In this document: piece by piece, positions 60,766 to 64,000 of the stretch
How positions within the stretch are numbered: the stretch's first letter is position 1
How the letters are laid out: the number at the start of each line of letters is the position of its first letter
From: Flavobacterium sp. MedPE-SWcel
GTDB lineage: Bacteria > Bacteroidota > Bacteroidia > Flavobacteriales > Flavobacteriaceae
Direction of reading: 5' to 3'
DNA: 64,000 nucleotides
Assembly: GCA_001874325.1 (NCBI GenBank)
Contig: MPCW01000003.1
Coordinates: forward strand, 159,033-223,032
Notes under the pieces: model-generated
The model's database searches: none
Told to the model about the DNA's origin: nothing
What the model saw: only the letters and a program-made list of their open reading frames with translations
Made by a program: the position numbers and the translations under genes

Positions 60766-60799
60766 AAAAAGCCTCTAGATATACTTCTAGGGGCTTTTT
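60766..60799 (+). terminator. Rho-independent terminator after the Cys-rich lipoprotein gene
   Basis: AAAAAGCCTCTAGA and TCTAGGGGCTTTTT pair over 14 bp with one G-T wobble and a 5-base loop. Confidence 0.85.
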
Positions 60800-60839
60800 A
60801 GTTAAGTAAACCATTCTTAAAAAAGAATATATATGCATG

Positions 60840-60864
60840 CTGTATTAAATTTGTGTGAATACAG
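60840..60864. repeat. inverted repeat upstream of the ppa promoter
   Basis: CTGTATT and AATACAG flank an 11-base spacer about 34 bases upstream of the -33 box of ppa. It could be an activator site. The 60729-60958 gap otherwise holds only the terminator and the promoter. Confidence 0.35.
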
Positions 60865-60897
60865 TAGTCTTGCTGCGCATAATAGCCTCATATAAAC

Positions 60898-60927
60898 TTG
60901 CAATACGTTATTTTTGTGCTACTTTTG
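60898..60927 (+). promoter_or_regulatory. Bacteroidota-type promoter for ppa
   Basis: TTG, exactly 19 bases, then TACTTTTG. The -7 box is a perfect TAnnTTTG, about 31 bases upstream of the ATG. An overlapping TATTTTTG 11 bases earlier may be a weaker alternative -7 box. Confidence 0.75.
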
Positions 60928-60958
60928 CAATCGCTTAATAAAGAAATAATATATAAAT

Positions 60959-61489
60959 ATGTCTGCAGCAAAACTAGAAACGTTTGATGTCCTGATAGAA
61001 ATTCCAAAAGGAAGCAGGAACAAATATGAATATGATTTTGAATTAAAAAAAATACGCTACGACAGGATGCTTTTCTCTTCGATGATGTATCCTGCAGATT
61101 ATGGTTTCATTCCTGAAACACTTGCATTAGATGGTGACCCACTTGATGTACTAGTTTTAGTAACAGAGCCTACTTTTCCTGGATGTGTAATGGAAGTTAA
61201 ACCTATTGGTGTTTTCCATATGGCTGATGAAAAAGGACCAGATGAAAAAATTATGTGTGTACCAGTATCAGATCCAATTTGGAACAAGCTAAATGATCTT
61301 AGTGATATGAACCCACACTTAGTAAAAGAGATAGAACACTTCTTCCAAGTATACAAAGACCTTGAGCAAAAGAAAGTTGACGTTGGTGGATGGGGTGATG
61401 TAAACGAAGCACGTGAGATTATAAACAAATGTGTAGATCGTTTTGAGACACTAGAAAATAAGCCTGAAGAATTATTCAGCATACGATAG
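60959..61489 (+). CDS. ppa: inorganic pyrophosphatase, family I
   Basis: Hydrolyses cytosolic pyrophosphate to phosphate with Mg2+, pulling biosynthetic reactions forward. The 176-residue size is normal. Motifs: EIPKGSRNKYEYDFELKKIR, YPADYGFIPETLALDGDPLD (with the family I Asp triad DGDPLDVLVL), KIMCVPVSDPIW and EIEHFFQVYKDLEQKKV. It has its own strong promoter and terminator, and the membrane pyrophosphatase gene follows. Confidence 0.97.
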   Translation: MSAAKLETFDVLIEIPKGSRNKYEYDFELKKIRYDRMLFSSMMYPADYGFIPETLALDGDPLDVLVLVTEPTFPGCVMEVKPIGVFHMADEKGPDEKIMCVPVSDPIWNKLNDLSDMNPHLVKEIEHFFQVYKDLEQKKVDVGGWGDVNEAREIINKCVDRFETLENKPEELFSIR

Positions 61490-61512
61490 TCTAATTCTCA
61501 CAAAGAATTGAG

Positions 61513-61550
61513 AAAAAAGCAATGTTCTGTAACGGAACATTGCTTTTTTT
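61513..61550 (+). terminator. Rho-independent terminator after ppa
   Basis: AAAAAAGCAATGTTC and GAACATTGCTTTTTT give a 15-bp perfect stem with a 7-base loop and a long T-run. It separates ppa from the membrane pyrophosphatase gene. Confidence 0.92.
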
Positions 61551-61603
61551 ATTTTGGTTTCGTTACATTTACTATAAATTAACAATAAACCAAACAATTA
61601 TTT

Positions 61604-63907
61604 ATGGATTCTATTATGATTTATGTTCCAGCCATTATGGCCGTACTGGGGCTTCTTTTTATGGCTGTAAAGAGATCTTGGGTGTTAAAACAAGATGCTG
61701 GAGATGGGAAGATGAAAGAAATTTCAGATCACATCTACGAGGGGGCACTTGCCTTTCTTAAAGCAGAATATCGATTACTAACTTTTTTTGTGATTGCCGC
61801 CAGTATAGCACTTGCTGCAATTGCTTACTTTGTTCCTACTACAGACATGTTAATTGTAGTTGCCTTTATATTTGGGGCATTCTTCTCGGCACTTGCAGGG
61901 AATATGGGAATGAAAATAGCAACTAAAACCAATGTAAGAACCACACAGGCGGCAAGAACTAGTTTGCCACAAGCGCTAAAAGTATCTTTTGGTGGCGGTA
62001 CTGTTATGGGACTTGGTGTTGCAGGACTAGCAGTGTTAGGGTTAACAGCCTTTTTCATATTTTTCTTTCATTACTTTATGGAGGGTACATGGACGAATAC
62101 TACTGATATGACTATTGTGTTAGAAACATTAGCAGGGTTTTCGTTAGGAGCAGAATCTATAGCATTATTTGCCCGTGTGGGTGGAGGTATTTATACTAAA
62201 GCTGCCGATGTGGGGGCTGATCTTGTGGGTAAAGTAGAAGCAGGTATTCCAGAAGATGATCCGCGTAACCCTGCAACAATTGCAGATAACGTAGGTGATA
62301 ATGTAGGGGATGTAGCAGGTATGGGAGCCGATCTTTTTGGGTCGTATGTGGCAACGGTACTAGCAGCAATGGTTTTGGGTAATTATGTGCTAAGAGATAT
62401 TTTAATAGACAATCCTAGTTTTACAGATGCGTTTGGTGGTATAGGGCCAATATTGCTACCTATGGCAATAGCAGGTTTTGGTATACTATTTTCTATAATA
62501 GGTACTATGTTAATAAAGATAACCAGTAACGATGCTAAAGAAGCAAAAGTGCAAGGTGCGCTTAATATAGGTAACTGGGTTTCTATAATACTAGTAGCAA
62601 TATCATGTTACTTTTTAATAGGCTACATGTTGCCAGAAACTATAAAAATGGAGTTTTACGGAGAAGGTGCTAAAGACATCTCGTCTATGCGAGTGTTTTA
62701 TGCAGCATTAGTAGGTTTGGTAGTAGGAGGTGTTATATCATCAGTTACGGAATATTATACAGGGCTTGGTAAAAAACCAATATTAGCCATTGTACAAAAA
62801 TCAAGCACAGGGGCAGGTACTAATATTATTGCAGGGCTTGCTACGGGTATGATATCTACTTTCCCGACAGTAATATTATTTGCAGCTGCTATTTGGTCAT
62901 CTTATGCTTTTGCAGGATTTTATGGTGTGGCACTAGCGGCTTCGGCTATGATGGCTACAACAGCAATGCAACTTGCCATTGATGCTTTTGGACCAATTGC
63001 CGATAATGCAGGTGGTATTGCCGAGATGAGCGAACTACCAAAAGAGGTACGTACGCGTACTGATATTTTAGACTCGGTAGGTAATACTACAGCAGCAACA
63101 GGTAAAGGTTTTGCAATCGCTTCGGCAGCATTAACGTCGTTAGCATTATTTGCAGCCTATGTTACTTTTACGGGGATAGACGGTATTAATATATTTAAAG
63201 CGCCGGTACTAGCAATGCTCTTTGTAGGAGGTATGGTTCCTGTGGTGTTCTCGGCATTAGCAATGAATTCTGTGGGTAAAGCCGCGATGGAGATGGTATA
63301 TGAGGTAAGAAGGCAGTTTAAAGAGATACCAGGTATTATGGAAGGTACAGGTAAGCCAGAGTATGGTAAGTGTGTAGAAATATCTACACAGGCAGCTCTG
63401 CGTGAAATGATGCTACCAGGAGTACTTACTATAGGTTTTCCTATTGCAATTGTTATTTTAGGAATGCTTGTGTATCCAGATAATAACTTATTAGTAGCAG
63501 AGATGCTAGGAGGATATATGGCAGGTGTAACAGTATCGGGTGTGTTGTGGGCTGTGTTCCAGAATAACGCAGGTGGTGCTTGGGATAATGCTAAAAAATC
63601 ATTTGAAGCTGGTGTAATGATTAACGGAGAAATGACGTATAAAGGATCGGATGCGCACAAGGCAGCGGTAACGGGTGATACTGTAGGAGATCCGTTTAAA
63701 GATACATCAGGACCTTCTATGAATATTCTTATTAAGCTAACGTGCCTTATAGGACTTGTAATTGCACCAATATTGGGCGGGCATACTAACGACGAAGCTC
63801 ATGATGAAGCAAGTTTGTTAGAGCAAGACCAAAAAGAAGTTGTTATAAACTATCAAAACGATACTGCTATTGATGATGAATCAACTTTTGTAATAAAAGA
63901 AGAATAG
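61604..63907 (+). CDS. hppA: membrane pyrophosphatase, K+-dependent and probably Na+-translocating
   Basis: An integral membrane pump that couples pyrophosphate hydrolysis to Na+ (or H+) export. The 767-residue protein has about 16 helices and the catalytic signature [20 protein letters not shown], followed by [20 protein letters not shown], and [20 protein letters not shown] near the C-terminus. The determinant segment reads [10 protein letters not shown] (493-502): Ala497 and Gly500 sit where K+-dependent enzymes have Ala and Ala/Gly, while K+-independent H+ pumps have Lys and Thr. Na+-PPases are K+-dependent, so Na+ transport is favoured but not proven. The C-terminal tail after the last helix is acidic. 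Confidence 0.95.
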   Translation: MDSIMIYVPAIMAVLGLLFMAVKRSWVLKQDAGDGKMKEISDHIYEGALAFLKAEYRLLTFFVIAASIALAAIAYFVPTTDMLIVVAFIFGAFFSALAGNMGMKIATKTNVRTTQAARTSLPQALKVSFGGGTVMGLGVAGLAVLGLTAFFIFFFHYFMEGTWTNTTDMTIVLETLAGFSLGAESIALFARVGGGIYTKAADVGADLVGKVEAGIPEDDPRNPATIADNVGDNVGDVAGMGADLFGSYVATVLAAMVLGNYVLRDILIDNPSFTDAFGGIGPILLPMAIAGFGILFSIIGTMLIKITSNDAKEAKVQGALNIGNWVSIILVAISCYFLIGYMLPETIKMEFYGEGAKDISSMRVFYAALVGLVVGGVISSVTEYYTGLGKKPILAIVQKSSTGAGTNIIAGLATGMISTFPTVILFAAAIWSSYAFAGFYGVALAASAMMATTAMQLAIDAFGPIADNAGGIAEMSELPKEVRTRTDILDSVGNTTAATGKGFAIASAALTSLALFAAYVTFTGIDGINIFKAPVLAMLFVGGMVPVVFSALAMNSVGKAAMEMVYEVRRQFKEIPGIMEGTGKPEYGKCVEISTQAALREMMLPGVLTIGFPIAIVILGMLVYPDNNLLVAEMLGGYMAGVTVSGVLWAVFQNNAGGAWDNAKKSFEAGVMINGEMTYKGSDAHKAAVTGDTVGDPFKDTSGPSMNILIKLTCLIGLVIAPILGGHTNDEAHDEASLLEQDQKEVVINYQNDTAIDDESTFVIKEE

Positions 63908-63957
63908 AATTTTATATATAATATACTAACATCACTCTGAAAACGGCGGTGTGGAAC

Positions 63958-64000
63958 TTAATTGGGACGAGGTTTTCTCTTCCTGTCAAAATAGGTGGTT
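63958..64000 (-). CDS. C-terminal end of a minus-strand gene, cut by window
   Basis: On the minus strand the last 43 bases hold an open frame reading TTYFDRKRKPRPN and then TAA (63958-63960). The basic, ordered tail and the short gap after hppA suggest the end of a real convergent gene, but 13 codons cannot identify it. Confidence 0.35.
   Translation of the reverse strand, partial: TTYFDRKRKPRPN

Noticed and set aside
61825..62058. Minus-strand open frames over hppA (also 63157-63660)
   Set aside because: Antisense to a conserved membrane pump, with no supporting start context or domain.

Overview
This window is an AT-rich bacterial chromosome segment from the Bacteroidota, most likely family Flavobacteriaceae. 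The evidence is convergent. It carries the type IX secretion gene porT beside ubiE, a TamL-type assembly lipoprotein, a DUF5686 protein with a carboxypeptidase-regulatory-like domain, a GYDIA-type GHMP kinase next to a class II HMG-CoA reductase, and a zinc-ribbon-less AccD. Several promoters match the Bacteroidota pattern TTTG-N19/20-TAnnTTTG, and starts lack recognisable Shine-Dalgarno sequences. No transposase, integrase, phage gene, CRISPR array or rRNA was seen; the content is mostly core chromosomal.

Layout. 1-5.3 kb: the 3' part of tsaB, a secreted unknown, an MscS channel, a YyaL/SPATA20-like thioredoxin-fold protein and a flavodoxin-like protein. 5.35-5.6 kb: two identical tRNA-Phe(GAA) genes on the minus strand, each with its own terminator. 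5.7-13.3 kb (+): coaX, an outer-membrane barrel, a TPR protein, lptC, a small membrane protein, a CNNM/CBS/CorC protein and a PpiD-like folding factor; the theme is envelope biogenesis. 13.4-15.6 kb (-): mevalonate-pathway pair. 15.8-22.6 kb (+): dipeptidyl peptidase IV, two POT peptide transporters and two secreted thioredoxins, a likely peptide-uptake group. 22.6-28.2 kb (-): comEC, a C40 peptidase, lpxB, an Asp/Glu-rich lipoprotein and surE. 28.3-32 kb (+): tail-specific protease, a lone OppC-like permease and an unknown.

32-39 kb (-): purH followed by the rod-shape operon mreB-mreC-mreD-PBP2-rodA with overlapping genes. 39.2-41.0 kb (+): a MacB/FtsX permease, a 31-codon Cys-motif ORF and a lipoprotein. 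41.1-45.8 kb (-): accD, fbaA, tamL. 45.8-48 kb: trmH (+), then porT and ubiE/menG (-). 48-53 kb (-): a compact DNA-maintenance cluster. It reads thyA, a 2TM protein, folA, an unknown with a PD-(D/E)XK-like core, an AraC-methyltransferase fusion (the C-terminal two thirds of Ada), a PF09859-like 2OG-Fe(II) oxygenase, a stand-alone Ada-type zinc domain and AlkB. 53-56.4 kb (-): bifunctional nuclease, etfA/etfB and a secreted unknown. 56.6-64 kb (+): pyruvate dehydrogenase E1 beta, the DUF5686 protein, a Cys-rich lipoprotein, soluble pyrophosphatase, membrane pyrophosphatase, and the tail of a minus-strand gene cut by the window end.

The least ordinary parts are the split-Ada alkylation-repair cluster with its nuclease-like neighbour, the Ada-type domain that lacks the usual methyl-acceptor cysteine position, a terminator-like hairpin inside lptC, the soluble insertion in the first POT transporter, and the acidic lipoprotein gene between surE and lpxB. 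I did not find a clearly undescribed multi-gene system; the 48-51.3 kb cluster is the best candidate for follow-up.
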